This document shows positions 45,323 through 54,123 of a stretch of DNA of 64,000 nucleotides, piece by piece. Location of the stretch: NCBI GenBank assembly GCA_937891975.1, contig CALAUA010000012.1, positions 1 through 64,000 of the forward strand. Reading direction: 5' to 3'. Position 1 is the stretch's first letter; the number at the start of each line of letters is the position of its first letter. The translations under genes were made by a program, and so were the position numbers. The DNA comes from an uncultured Bacteroidales bacterium. GTDB taxonomy: Bacteria > Bacteroidota > Bacteroidia > Bacteroidales > Paludibacteraceae. A model generated the notes under the pieces. That model was not told the origin of the DNA and made no database searches. It was given only the letters and a program-made list of their open reading frames with translations.

Positions 45323-46264
45323 TCACACAAACTCTTTTGGTACAATCATTTGCAGTGCATGTTTCATACAGGTCACTTGGCATGGACCAGTCACGTCCAT
45401 CACGATGCCATCTGCCTCAAATGACTGATGTTGTTTGGTATGCATCAACAGATTGTCTGCTACCACTGGATGAATAAAAGACAGCTCATGCAATCGTCCG
45501 TCAAACAAACGAGGAACTGCTTGGCAAATCTCCTTAAACGAAGGAGGCGTCAAGAACATCGAATGTAGCACTCCATCACAAGGGTCGGCATCTGGGTTCA
45601 ATTTCATACCACCTCCTACATACGAGCCATTGGCAATACTTGTGACAAACATTTTCCCTTCCACCACCGTCTTGCCATCCACATCCAAACGCAAGTGCGG
45701 ATTCTTATACTTGGTTAATGACCAAATCAGCGCAAAGAAATAGTTAACATGATGGCTACCAATGTAATACTTCAATTTCTCTGCACCTCTACAAACCATT
45801 GGTTCAATACCAAAACCAAGTGAATTGATAAAATAGCGATGATGTGGAATATTGTTTCTCCAATAGGTCACACACCCCACGTCAATCGGTTTGCTATGAC
45901 CTTGGAAGAAGATATCTAACGAACGTTTAAAATCCTTGGTAAGTCCCCAATGACGGGCAAAATCATTACCAGTACCACGTGGCATCAGTCCAAATTGTAT
46001 CTGCGCGCGTTGCTCTGGTGTCAATTCAGCACGCATAATACCGTTAATCACTTCGCTGAGTGTACCATCACCACCTAATACGAGAATACGAGTACACCCC
46101 TTCTCTTCTACTAACTCACGTGCCAATTCTATGGCATGATTAGCATACTTCGTTACACGGTATATAAATGGTTCACGCCTTGCCTTCAGCAGCTTCCATA
46201 GGTACAAGCGCTGCATACGAAAGGCACGTTTACCTGATTTTGGGTTAATGATAATTCCTAACAT
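45323..46264 (-). CDS. Diacylglycerol-kinase-family lipid kinase
   Basis: A 313-residue kinase of the DagK/YegS family that phosphorylates diacylglycerol or similar lipids. The ATP-binding motif VLGGDGTLSEVINGIM lies near residue 83, preceded by the PKSGKRAFR start. LMPRGTGNDFARHWG is also typical. The C-terminal part is a beta-sandwich. It is transcribed from the promoter at 46322-46353. Confidence 0.93.
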   Translation of the reverse strand: MLGIIINPKSGKRAFRMQRLYLWKLLKARREPFIYRVTKYANHAIELARELVEEKGCTRILVLGGDGTLSEVINGIMRAELTPEQRAQIQFGLMPRGTGNDFARHWGLTKDFKRSLDIFFQGHSKPIDVGCVTYWRNNIPHHRYFINSLGFGIEPMVCRGAEKLKYYIGSHHVNYFFALIWSLTKYKNPHLRLDVDGKTVVEGKMFVTSIANGSYVGGGMKLNPDADPCDGVLHSMFLTPPSFKEICQAVPRLFDGRLHELSFIHPVVADNLLMHTKQHQSFEADGIVMDVTGPCQVTCMKHALQMIVPKEFV

Positions 46265-46321
46265 ACTTTCACATAGTATCTTACATACAAATCAGCCCAT
46301 AATGCACGCCCAATTCGTTTG

Positions 46322-46353
46322 CAAAGTTACAAAAAAAAAAGCATACTACCAAA
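46322..46353 (-). promoter_or_regulatory. Promoter of the lipid-kinase gene
   Basis: Minus-strand TTTGGTAGTATGC (-33 at 46353-46350) and TAACTTTG (46329-46322), gap 20 nt. The -33 box is inside the loop of the terminator at 46335-46370. Confidence 0.85.
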
Positions 46354-46370
46354 CTTAGTATGCTTTTTTT
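46335..46370. terminator. Bidirectional-looking terminator of the rpmB operon
   Basis: A-tract then GCATACTA, loop, TAGTATGC then T-tract: an 8-bp core stem extended by A-T pairs. It ends the rpmB-rpmG-DUF4295 transcript and physically contains the -33 box of the lipid-kinase promoter. Confidence 0.9.
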
Positions 46371-46389
46371 TAGATTTTTATTGCGTTTC

Positions 46390-46542
46390 TTACTTGAAGT
46401 AAGCAGCAACTTTGTCATTTTCAACAATTTCCTCTTGGAAGATGTAAGCACCCGTTTTAGGGCTCTTTACCATCTTGATGCACTTTGTATGGTTACGACC
46501 AGCGTTACCAGTGTGCAATGTAGCGACCGCTTTCTTTGCCAT
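46390..46542 (-). CDS. DUF4295 small protein
   Basis: A 50-residue protein, MAKKAVATLHTGNAGRNHTK then a Lys-rich middle, ending DKVAAYFK. This is the DUF4295 protein that follows rpmG in Bacteroidota and may be a ribosome-associated factor; the function is not established. It lies 31 nt after rpmG on the same strand. Confidence 0.9.
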   Translation of the reverse strand: MAKKAVATLHTGNAGRNHTKCIKMVKSPKTGAYIFQEEIVENDKVAAYFK

Positions 46543-46573
46543 AGTTCTAAGCCTTTCTTAATTAGGTGGTTAA

Positions 46574-46762
46574 TTACTTGATCTCCTTGTGTACAGTGTA
46601 CTTTTTGAGGATCGGATTGTACTTCTTCAACTCCAAACGATCAGGAGTATTTTTGCGGTTCTTCGTTGTAATGTAACGCGAAGTTCCTGGCATACCGCTG
46701 GCCTTGTGCTCGGTGCACTCCAAAATTACTTGGACACGTGCTTCTTTAGTTTTCTTTGCCAT
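46574..46762 (-). CDS. rpmG: 50S ribosomal protein L33
   Basis: A 62-residue L33 of the type without zinc-binding cysteine pairs. Motifs RVQVILECTEH and SRYITTKNRKNTPDRLELKKYNP (in two parts) are typical. Second gene of the rpmB operon, 12 nt after rpmB. Confidence 0.97.
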   Translation of the reverse strand: MAKKTKEARVQVILECTEHKASGMPGTSRYITTKNRKNTPDRLELKKYNPILKKYTVHKEIK

Positions 46763-46774
46763 AACGATTCCTCC

Positions 46775-47023
46775 TTAGCATTCGTAAATTTTAATGTACC
46801 CTTTCGCACTTGCCTGCTTCAAAGCAGCGTCAAGTCCGATTTTGTTAATTGTTCTCAGACCAGCTGCACTCACGTTCAGCATGATCCATGCATCTTGTTC
46901 TACCCAGTAGAACTTTTTGTGGAACAAGTTCACATCAAACGTACGCTTTGTGTGACGTTTGGAGTGCGAAACATTGCATCCAACCATGGCTTTCTTGCCT
47001 GTAATTTGACAAATCTTTGACAT
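46775..47023 (-). CDS. rpmB: 50S ribosomal protein L28
   Basis: An 82-residue L28. MSKICQITGKKAMVGCNVSHS and the C-terminal LRTINKIGLDAALKQA segment are diagnostic. First gene of the operon. A long leader (about 125 nt, 47024-47150) precedes it and contains a CCAGTCA/TGACTGG inverted repeat that could be regulatory. Confidence 0.97.
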   Translation of the reverse strand: MSKICQITGKKAMVGCNVSHSKRHTKRTFDVNLFHKKFYWVEQDAWIMLNVSAAGLRTINKIGLDAALKQASAKGYIKIYEC

Positions 47024-47150
47024 TTTATTATATATTTTAGTTTATTTCTGTATAATAATCCAGTCAATGACTGGTAATAACCCACTTATCCACAGCCAAT
47101 TACACGATTTTTAACCCCATACTTCAACCCACTATACACGAAAAATCGTG

Positions 47151-47182
47151 CAAAGTTACAACTTTTTTTTTATATACACAAA
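47151..47182 (-). promoter_or_regulatory. Promoter of the rpmB operon
   Basis: Minus-strand TTTGTGTATATAA (-33 at 47182-47179) and TAACTTTG (47158-47151), gap 20 nt. The leader to rpmB is about 125 nt. Confidence 0.88.
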
Positions 47183-47244
47183 TATTTTTACACTTTTTTC
47201 GTATTTTTTCCGAAAATCAAGTATAAACGAAGAATCTATTGTGT

Positions 47245-50200
47245 TTATTTCTTGATAAAACGAGCCGTTCGCTTACCTGCTTCAATCAAATAAATACCAG
47301 ATGTCAAATTATGGGTTGGTAAAATAGTCAAAGCACCTTCTACAGGTTGACGCATGATTTGTTTGCCAGTTATATCATATACGCATAGCATCTCCTCAGT
47401 CTGAGCTTCATTCATAAACACCGACACTTGATCCACTACTGGATTAGGAAATACAAAGATAGATAACGTCTCATCTGTCACCACTCCAGCCACATCTGTA
47501 GAGTTCTTCACATCTACAAAACTAAAAGGTTGTGTACAAGTCTCACCATACACATTAGTTATAAATGCGCGCACGTAGGAGCCCTGATAACCCTCATAGC
47601 AGAATGTGTTTCCTATCCCGACTACGGTACTACGTGCAGAAGAGGCTGCTGAAGATGTTTTGTCTGTACCATAAATCCAATATACCAAGCCGTTTGCCTC
47701 AATCGTTATTGTCTTCTTATCTTCATCCACAGCAATATTCGTAATACGTGGTGCTTTTGCCTCGCCACTTCCTTTTGGCTCATAGCAGAAATAAGTTTCA
47801 CCTTTACGCATCGCGTCTTTCAACTCTTCTGTAGAAAGTTCCTCCATCAACATAAAGTTGTAGTTACGAAATAGTTGGTCATCATTGTGCGCATCATCAC
47901 ATGAGTAACCAAACACAGGTCTTTCGGGCATGGTACGCTCCAATATTTGATCCCATAATATACGGTCATTCGGACGGCGATTGCCCTGATTATAAACCTC
48001 CAATCCTATCAATGATGGGTATGTCTTGAAGTTCGTAGCATGCCATCCAGGACCATCTTTCTGCGTCTCGCTATAGGTATTATTAATACTCCAATATTGC
48101 CCTGGGTGGTTGATAATCTGCATACCACCGAGTGCGTAAGTATAAGCATATGACTCTTGCAACGATGCAAACTCCTGTCCTTGACGACCTGTAAAGAAGT
48201 CGTTATGGTGATTGAATTGTCCGCCTGTACGCTCGCTCCAACTGTTGGTATTGTCCTTACTCAGCTCGTTGCCCGGTACAGCCAACATACCCAAAGTAGC
48301 AGGGTCACGCGCAGGCACGGTACTCATATATTGTGGAAATAACTCCCATGGATATGGGTTGTAGTCGTGGTCAGTAAGCGAAAGAATCTTATAGCCTGCT
48401 GCATGGTATCTATCCACAACGTATGCAGTAGTAAAGCCATCGCTGGCATCGTTAGATTGGGTGGTATGTGTGTGGAAATTACCCTTAAATTGGTTAATAG
48501 TTGTCCAATCAATTTCTTGATATGGGTTGTTGGTCAATCTTGCATCCACTTCTTTTCCATCAATCACTTTCACATACACAGCACGATGCGCCTTAGTCGT
48601 GGTACCATTGAGTTCAATATCCAAATAGAAACCGTAAATACCACTTGTCGTTGATTGAATGACATAATACTCTTCCCCATTCTCTCCTGGTGTAAGTGTA
48701 ATAGGATTAGAAGGTTGGTTATTTTGATTCATGCGGAAGTTGACATTATAGCCATTTTTGTTAGCAATCTTCACCGATAACTTTACTGGCGTACCTACTC
48801 GCACTACGGCTGGCTCCACACGCATATACTCCAAATCAATATCCGAGCTACCGAAGCCGACCTCTTCCACAGTCAGCTGATTAGTCAGATATGAGTATCT
48901 TACATTGGCTTTCAAGCAATTGTCCGATACGGTGGTGCTGACCAGTTCGCCCATATCGCTACCCGAGTTCACGCTACCATAGTGCACCGAGATGGTCTTG
49001 TCGTCGGTGAGTGATATGGTGGCTGTGAGTTCGTAGTTGTTGCCGATGGTCATGGTTGTGCCATTCACTTTGAAGTGTTCTGATGAAGCAGCCGATTGCT
49101 CGTAGCTGCCGTCTGCAAATACTGCCACGCGTTGCCATGAGGTGGTCTTGCGCGTGTTCTTAAAGCCAATATCTTTAGGCGAGGATAGCAGCAACTCACC
49201 ATCGCAGTTGCTACCGCTGTTGAGGTTCCAATAGTAACTATATTTCTTGCTATCCACAGGAATTTCCTTCACAATCACCTGTGCTGCGGTAGGCGTCTTG
49301 CCATCGGTGTAGAAATAGCCCTTCTGCGTAGGTGTACCATCGCAAGTGAGCGACGTAGTACCTTCGCCTTTCATGAAGTACCAAGTAATATCTGCATTAT
49401 TCATGGATTTTTGTACAGATTTCTTGGAAGTATTGCTCATATACACAGGTTCTTCAGTCAATACCTCTCCAAATACAGATCCCCAAGTGCGGTCATCGTG
49501 TTCGCCTTCTACTTCGTAATTAGAAACGACATAATTTTTATTGTACAGCCACGAACTATAATACTCGATTTCATCGGTTATCCAATCGGTATCAGCAGAT
49601 GTTTGTACGAAAGCAAAGCGTATATCGGTTGGCATAAGCCTCTCATTCTCGATGAAACCGCGCATTTCGTATTTATTATACCAAAAAGCAGGCGAGTACA
49701 TCACACACCTTCCAAACTTATCTGGGAACTTCATAGTAGCATAGAAAGCAAACAAACCTGCTACATCGGCGCCCATAATGGTGCAGGCGGATTTGTCCGA
49801 TGAAATCGCATACTTTTGCTCAAAAGCAGGTTTAAATTCTTCCACAAAGCCTTTGAGAAAGGCATCAGCTTTACCTGTCCCCATAAACTCCTCGTTTGCC
49901 CAAGGAGTAAACTCGGGTAGTTGGGCATAGATAACTACGATGATTCCAGGCTCTTTGCCATTATTCTCCATCTCACTCACGGTTGCTGCTACGCCCCATG
50001 AATCTGGGTAGAGAATACGATCACCCATTTCGGTATCGGAACCTGCATCGCGGTAGCGTTGATGACGCCCGAACATATAGGTCACCGAGTATTGCTTATT
50101 CTTGTCATAGTTGCTTGGTAAGAGAATTTGTACAGGATACTCTTTTCCTGCAAACGTCCAATTTTCTACGATTCCAACGGGATTATAAGTGTTACGCCAA

Positions 50201-50550
50201 CGCGCTACTATGTCGGGATTGCCCACCGTCTTGCGGTTAGCCATCTCGCCGTCCGAAGCGGTTACTTCCACGTATTTCCAGTCCGGACCGCAAATATATT
50301 TATATCCATCCGATGCGCTAATATCAGCAGCAGTAATACCTGTAATTGTTACGGTGAATTGGGAAGAACCTGCAACTTGTGTCATTGGAATAGCCGCTCC
50401 CGCAGCCCACGAACTAAGTTCTGGCAACGCACCTACCACATAGCAATATTTAGTACCACTAGGTACGTTCACGGTGAAAGTAACATCAGCCATTACAACT
50501 GATATACTGCAAATGAGTCCAATCAAGAGAGATAGTAATGATTTTTTCAT
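47245..50550 (-). CDS. Secreted CBM / pseudo-esterase / PHP multidomain protein with T9SS sorting domain
   Basis: A 1101-residue secreted protein. Signal peptide 1-20. Residues about 22-115 resemble a CBM20-like starch-binding module. About 125-380 is an esterase-D-like domain in which the nucleophile elbow reads GADVAG, with Asp262 at the usual serine; His351 in GEHDDRTW remains. A beta-rich middle is at about 390-680. Residues about 690-900 form a PHP domain with all metal-ligand motifs: HTHT (693-696), DHD (727-729), GNEL (Glu763), NHPG (814-817) and DDAH (885-888). A T9SS type A sorting domain ends the protein (about 1030-1101; VFPNPVVDQV, then LTSGIYLIEAGKRTARFIKK). The ATG at 50550 gives the clean signal peptide. 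Confidence 0.85.
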   Translation of the reverse strand: MKKSLLSLLIGLICSISVVMADVTFTVNVPSGTKYCYVVGALPELSSWAAGAAIPMTQVAGSSQFTVTITGITAADISASDGYKYICGPDWKYVEVTASDGEMANRKTVGNPDIVARWRNTYNPVGIVENWTFAGKEYPVQILLPSNYDKNKQYSVTYMFGRHQRYRDAGSDTEMGDRILYPDSWGVAATVSEMENNGKEPGIIVVIYAQLPEFTPWANEEFMGTGKADAFLKGFVEEFKPAFEQKYAISSDKSACTIMGADVAGLFAFYATMKFPDKFGRCVMYSPAFWYNKYEMRGFIENERLMPTDIRFAFVQTSADTDWITDEIEYYSSWLYNKNYVVSNYEVEGEHDDRTWGSVFGEVLTEEPVYMSNTSKKSVQKSMNNADITWYFMKGEGTTSLTCDGTPTQKGYFYTDGKTPTAAQVIVKEIPVDSKKYSYYWNLNSGSNCDGELLLSSPKDIGFKNTRKTTSWQRVAVFADGSYEQSAASSEHFKVNGTTMTIGNNYELTATISLTDDKTISVHYGSVNSGSDMGELVSTTVSDNCLKANVRYSYLTNQLTVEEVGFGSSDIDLEYMRVEPAVVRVGTPVKLSVKIANKNGYNVNFRMNQNNQPSNPITLTPGENGEEYYVIQSTTSGIYGFYLDIELNGTTTKAHRAVYVKVIDGKEVDARLTNNPYQEIDWTTINQFKGNFHTHTTQSNDASDGFTTAYVVDRYHAAGYKILSLTDHDYNPYPWELFPQYMSTVPARDPATLGMLAVPGNELSKDNTNSWSERTGGQFNHHNDFFTGRQGQEFASLQESYAYTYALGGMQIINHPGQYWSINNTYSETQKDGPGWHATNFKTYPSLIGLEVYNQGNRRPNDRILWDQILERTMPERPVFGYSCDDAHNDDQLFRNYNFMLMEELSTEELKDAMRKGETYFCYEPKGSGEAKAPRITNIAVDEDKKTITIEANGLVYWIYGTDKTSSAASSARSTVVGIGNTFCYEGYQGSYVRAFITNVYGETCTQPFSFVDVKNSTDVAGVVTDETLSIFVFPNPVVDQVSVFMNEAQTEEMLCVYDITGKQIMRQPVEGALTILPTHNLTSGIYLIEAGKRTARFIKK

Positions 50551-50577
50551 AGGTATTCTATTTTTCGTAAATTGCTG

Positions 50578-50609
50578 CAAAATTACAATAAAAACTTCAT
50601 ATATACAAA
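50578..50609 (-). promoter_or_regulatory. Promoter of the PHP multidomain gene
   Basis: Minus-strand TTTGTATATATGA (-33 at 50609-50606) and TAATTTTG (50585-50578), gap 20 nt. Its -33 box overlaps the T-run of the groEL terminator. Confidence 0.85.
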
Positions 50610-50637
50610 AAAATCGCACATTTCGTGCGATTTTTTT
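50607..50637. terminator. Terminator of groESL
   Basis: AAATCGCAC and GTGCGATTT with flanking A and T runs give a strong stem. It is symmetric and could work in both directions. A second, smaller hairpin (GTAATGCG/CGCATTAC, 50679-50700) covers the groEL stop codon. Confidence 0.9.
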
Positions 50638-50697
50638 ATTCTTGCCTATTACCTATAGCCCCATAGAGGGGGGCGTCCAGTAATGCGCCCTAGCGCA

Positions 50698-52326
50698 TTA
50701 CATCATCCCTCCCATTCCGCCTGCTGGCATTGCTGGAGCAGGATGCTCTTCCTTGATGTCGGTAATCACGCACTCGGTCGTGAGGAACATACCTGCGATG
50801 CTGGCTGCGTTCTCCAATGCTACGCGTGTCACCTTGGCTGGGTCCACCACGCCTGCAGCTTTCAGGTTCTCATACACATCCTTGCGTGCGTTGTAGCCGA
50901 AGTCTGCTTCGCCTTGGCGTACTTTATCCACTACCACAGCACCCTCTTTGCCTGCGTTGGCTACGATTTGGCGCAATGGCTCTTCTACTGCGCGACGGAT
51001 AATCTCAATACCCGTTTGCTCGTCCTCGTTTTCGCCCTTGAGGCCTTCGAGAGCCGCTTGTGCACGGATATATGCCACGCCACCACCGGCTACGATACCT
51101 TCTTCAATCGCTGCGCGAGTGGCACTGAGGGCGTCGTCCACGCGGTCTTTCTTCTCCTTCATCTCTACCTCAGAAGCAGCACCTACGTTCAGTTGGGCTA
51201 CGCCGCCTGCGAGTTTCGCCAAACGCTCTTGCAGTTTCTCTTTGTCGTAAGTGGACTTGGTGGCAACGATTTGTGCTTTGATTTGTCCCACGCGAGCAGC
51301 GATGGCCTCTTTGTCGCCTGCGCCGTTCACGATAGTGGTGTTATCTTTGTTCACGGTCACGCTCTCTGCTGTACCCAGCATATCAATGGTTGCTGTCTCC
51401 AGTTTGATACCCTTCTCTTCGCTGATTACAGTACCACCTGTGAGGATAGCGATATCCTCCAACATCTCTTTGCGGCGATCGCCAAAGCCAGGAGCTTTCA
51501 CGGCGCAAATCTTCAGTTGTGCACGCAGGCGGTTGACTACCAAGGTGGTAAGTGCCTCGCTATCTACGTCCTCTGCGATTACCAATAGTGGACGACCGCT
51601 TTGTACGGCTGGCTCCAATACTGGCAGAAGCTCCTTGAGGTTGCTAATCTTCTTGTCATAGAGCAAGATATATGGGCGGTCCATCTCCACCTCCATGGTC
51701 TCGGTGTTGGTTACGAAGTATGGGCTGATATAGCCACGGTCGAACTGCATACCTTGTACTACGTCGATGGTGGTGTCCATGCCTTTTGCTTCGCCAATGG
51801 TGATGACGCCATCCTTGCTCACCTTGCGCATCGCATCGGCGATGAGTTTACCTATTTCAGCATCGTTGTTGGCAGACACGGTAGCCACTTGCTCGATCTT
51901 ATCGAAGTCGTTGCCTACCTCCTCGCTTTGTGCTTTGATATGGGCTACAATAGCGCTCACAGCTTTGTCCATACCGCGCTTGAGGTCCATAGGGTTAGCA
52001 CCTGCGGTTACGTTTTTCAGACCTACGCTCACGATAGCTTGGGTGAGGACGGTAGCGGTAGTTGTACCGTCACCTGCTTGGTCGCCAGTCTTGCTGGCTA
52101 CTTCTTTCACGAGTTGTGCGCCAAGGTTCTCAGCTGCGTCTTGGAGTTCAATCTCTTTGGCTACACTAACACCATCCTTGGTGATATGTGGAGCACCAAA
52201 CTTCTTGTCGATGATTACGTTACGACCTTTAGGGCCGAGGGTTACTTTTACGGCGTCAGCCAATTGGTCTACGCCACGCTTGAGGGCATCACGCGCCTCT
52301 ACATTATAACTGATATTCTTTGCCAT
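50698..52326 (-). CDS. groEL: 60 kDa chaperonin GroEL
   Basis: A 542-residue chaperonin subunit that folds client proteins with GroES. Conserved features are AKNISYNVEARDALKRG, the ATP-binding TLGPKGRNVIID and GDGTTTATVL, and the C-terminal GGM repeat tail MPAGGMGGMM. The ATG at 52326 gives the standard start MAKN; the four codons before it are not family-like. The spacer to groES is 166 nt and highly structured. Confidence 0.98.
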   Translation of the reverse strand: MAKNISYNVEARDALKRGVDQLADAVKVTLGPKGRNVIIDKKFGAPHITKDGVSVAKEIELQDAAENLGAQLVKEVASKTGDQAGDGTTTATVLTQAIVSVGLKNVTAGANPMDLKRGMDKAVSAIVAHIKAQSEEVGNDFDKIEQVATVSANNDAEIGKLIADAMRKVSKDGVITIGEAKGMDTTIDVVQGMQFDRGYISPYFVTNTETMEVEMDRPYILLYDKKISNLKELLPVLEPAVQSGRPLLVIAEDVDSEALTTLVVNRLRAQLKICAVKAPGFGDRRKEMLEDIAILTGGTVISEEKGIKLETATIDMLGTAESVTVNKDNTTIVNGAGDKEAIAARVGQIKAQIVATKSTYDKEKLQERLAKLAGGVAQLNVGAASEVEMKEKKDRVDDALSATRAAIEEGIVAGGGVAYIRAQAALEGLKGENEDEQTGIEIIRRAVEEPLRQIVANAGKEGAVVVDKVRQGEADFGYNARKDVYENLKAAGVVDPAKVTRVALENAASIAGMFLTTECVITDIKEEHPAPAMPAGGMGGMM

Positions 52327-52492
52327 ATCGTCGGGCATGGGCTTGTCGCATGACCGACGCCAGTTGACGTCGTTGGGCGACCGCCCTCCCTCCTCTTAAC
52401 TCGGACTCACGAAGTCCTCGTTAGTTTTTTTCGAGAGTTGAGTGAGGAGAGCCCTCCATGCCTAAGAGGGGATAATAGTTGATTTAATTTAC
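52327..52492 (-). other. Structured groES-groEL spacer
   Basis: A 166-nt spacer, longer than usual between these genes. On the transcript strand it can form GGACT-TCGTG-AGTCC flanked by CTCCTC/GAGGAG and AACTC/GAGTT pairings, and downstream CGACG/CGTCG. No ORF fits. A role in mRNA processing or translation control of groEL is an inference. Confidence 0.55.
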
Positions 52493-52768
52493 TTATTTCA
52501 AAATTGCCAACACATCGCTTTGGCGCATGATGAGGTACTTCTCGCCTTCGTATTCGAGTTCGGTACCTGCATACTTGCCGTATAGTACGGTGTCGCCCTC
52601 TTGGAGGAGCATTTTCTCATCTTTTGTTCCTTCGCCTACAGCGATTACTTCGCCACGAAGTGGCTTCTCTTTTGCGCTATCAGGGATGATGATGCCGCCG
52701 ATAGTCTTCTCTTCTGCCGCCATTGGTTTTACCAACACGCGGTCTGCTAATGGTTGAATCTTGCTCAT
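52493..52768 (-). CDS. groES: 10 kDa co-chaperonin GroES
   Basis: A 91-residue co-chaperonin forming the lid of GroEL. PLADRVLVKPMAAEEKTIGG, then the mobile loop and IIIPDSAKEKPLRGEV, and VLYGKYAGTELEYEGEKYLI mark the family. It is the first gene of the operon; the promoter-like TAACTTTG is about 245 nt upstream. Confidence 0.97.
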   Translation of the reverse strand: MSKIQPLADRVLVKPMAAEEKTIGGIIIPDSAKEKPLRGEVIAVGEGTKDEKMLLQEGDTVLYGKYAGTELEYEGEKYLIMRQSDVLAILK

Positions 52769-52795
52769 GATATGTTTTTTTTGTTCGTTTTACTC

Positions 52796-52875
52796 ACGAA
52801 AGTGGTTCGCTGCGCTCACGAAAATGGTTCGCTGGCGCTTACGAAAGTGGTTCGCTGCGCTCACGAAAATGGTTT
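52796..52875. repeat. 22/23-bp tandem repeat in the groES leader
   Basis: Three and a half units beginning ACGAAAGTGGT or ACGAAAATGGT, followed by TCGCTGCGCTC or a one-base-longer variant. Each unit is two 11-bp halves. It lies in the predicted 5' untranslated region of groES. Downstream, related TTCGC/GCAGG-rich sequence continues to about 53005. Confidence 0.85.
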
Positions 52876-53015
52876 CACGTAGTTGATTTCACGTAGCCAT
52901 TGTTCGTGCCGCAGGCATCATTTTCACTTTAGTCAGTTTCGCACCGCAGGTGCCATTTTTCGCGGCTCTGCCGCCATCGTTCGCAGCTTCGCTGCTTTAT
53001 GTACAAACTCCGTGC

Positions 53016-53023
53016 CAAAGTTA
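53016..53023 (-). promoter_or_regulatory. Possible groES promoter -7 box
   Basis: Minus-strand TAACTTTG. No TTTG is found at the -33 position, unlike every other promoter noted, so it may be weak or recognised by another sigma factor. A hairpin CTGCCA/TGGCAG lies at 53039-53053. Confidence 0.5.
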
Positions 53024-53078
53024 CCTATTGCCACAAGACTGCCATTTTGGCAGAAGAATATCAACTTTCTTACCAAGA

Positions 53079-53122
53079 CTATGTGATTACTATGTGATTT
53101 GTATGTGATAACTATGTTATTC
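53079..53122. repeat. 11-bp tandem array F
   Basis: Four units: CTATGTGATTA, CTATGTGATTT, GTATGTGATAA, CTATGTTATTC. The remaining 53123-53449 is AT-rich with three inverted repeats (53192-53237, 53272-53306, 53402-53430) and no gene; the last is a plausible transcript end for the accessory genes. Confidence 0.9.
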
Positions 53123-53191
53123 TGCCCACTTCCCTAGACAATGCACCGCCATTAACCGATACTAACCTATCTTTCTTTGAAAACATAGCGT

Positions 53192-53237
53192 GGGTATTTA
53201 GGGTATATTGGGCATTTCTCATTTACCCTGAATACCC
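53192..53237. repeat. Inverted repeat, 14-bp arms
   Basis: GGGTATTTAGGGTA and TACCCTGAATACCC match at 13 of 14 positions across an 18-nt loop. It is not followed by a convincing T-run on the minus strand. Confidence 0.75.
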
Positions 53238-53401
53238 TCTCTTTGTTTTTCTATGCCATCCAATCAACAATCCGCATAACCGATTCTTTTTCATTCGATT
53301 ATGCGGAGTTATCTTATTACTTATTAACCTTATTCCAATATCCTTTCTTCTGAAAATCAATACTCCATTTTAATTACGCAGCATGGCAAAAACGGCATCA
53401 T

Positions 53402-53430
53402 TGGCATTAGTAAAATGTAAAATAATGCCA
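53402..53430 (-). terminator. Hairpin downstream of the accessory operon
   Basis: TGGCATTA and TAATGCCA around a 13-nt loop, 20 nt after the stop codon of the 53450 gene. There is no pure T-run, so termination is only possible. Confidence 0.45.
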
Positions 53431-53449
53431 AAAATGCCACATATCGTTT

Positions 53450-54115
53450 TTATGTGCCGAAATAAATTTGGCTACGCAAATATGCGGCATGCATGCCAGT
53501 GTGGTTGGTTGCCATATCCAATGTAAAGTCTTTATCCCAGCCTTTTTTAGCAACAATCTCTTGGATATTACATTCTATCTTTTGATGGATTGCATAGAGT
53601 TGTTCTATGGCAATATCGTAATCATACCCCTCAAATGGTATGCTTATCGTTTCTTGCTGTAGGCTATCCATTCCTACTGTTACGATTTGCTTTAATACAT
53701 ACTCTTCCATTATGGTTGGAGTAGGTTCATTTTGTATCGTTGATTGGTGCACCCAATATTCCAGTATGATGTCATCTGCTGTGGAATAGACATACACCAT
53801 CGAATGAATATGCGAGTGTTTAGCCCAGTTAAGTAAGCAATGTTTTGAGCGATTAACCACCACTCTCGCGGTATAAGATGATGTTTTGCTTTGCAAATCT
53901 AGACCCAACGCACTCATACGCAGTAGTCCTTCTGCTACGAGTTGCGGAGTGCGTTTGCTTTTGGCTTCGCGGCGATACTCCACACGATTCGAAGGAGTAA
54001 ATGGATAAAAACGGTCAGGCTGAACGACTGCAAAACATGCGATAGTACTTCTCTCGTTATGCAAGAGAAATCGATGTTCAAATGATACTATTCTATGTTT
54101 TAAGATTTCGTTCAT
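53450..54115 (-). CDS. Protein of unknown function, accessory operon
   Basis: A 221-residue cytoplasmic-looking protein with no signal peptide, membrane segment or motif I recognise. The C-terminal part is helical. The gene is the last of three closely packed genes (54580-55185, 54124-54573, this one; 6 and 8 nt gaps) in an AT-rich block between groES and the structured RNA. No function can be assigned. Confidence 0.7.
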   Translation of the reverse strand: MNEILKHRIVSFEHRFLLHNERSTIACFAVVQPDRFYPFTPSNRVEYRREAKSKRTPQLVAEGLLRMSALGLDLQSKTSSYTARVVVNRSKHCLLNWAKHSHIHSMVYVYSTADDIILEYWVHQSTIQNEPTPTIMEEYVLKQIVTVGMDSLQQETISIPFEGYDYDIAIEQLYAIHQKIECNIQEIVAKKGWDKDFTLDMATNHTGMHAAYLRSQIYFGT

Positions 54116-54123
54116 ACTTTTTG

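Noticed and set aside
50683..51588. 301-codon antisense open frame, plus further frames up to 52353
   Set aside because: Opposite groEL, whose codon bias opens antisense frames; no family resemblance.
52796..52875. Regular repeats that could be read as a CRISPR array
   Set aside because: Units of 22/23 bp are directly adjacent with no unique spacers, and there are no cas genes. The 11-bp arrays are rejected for the same reason.
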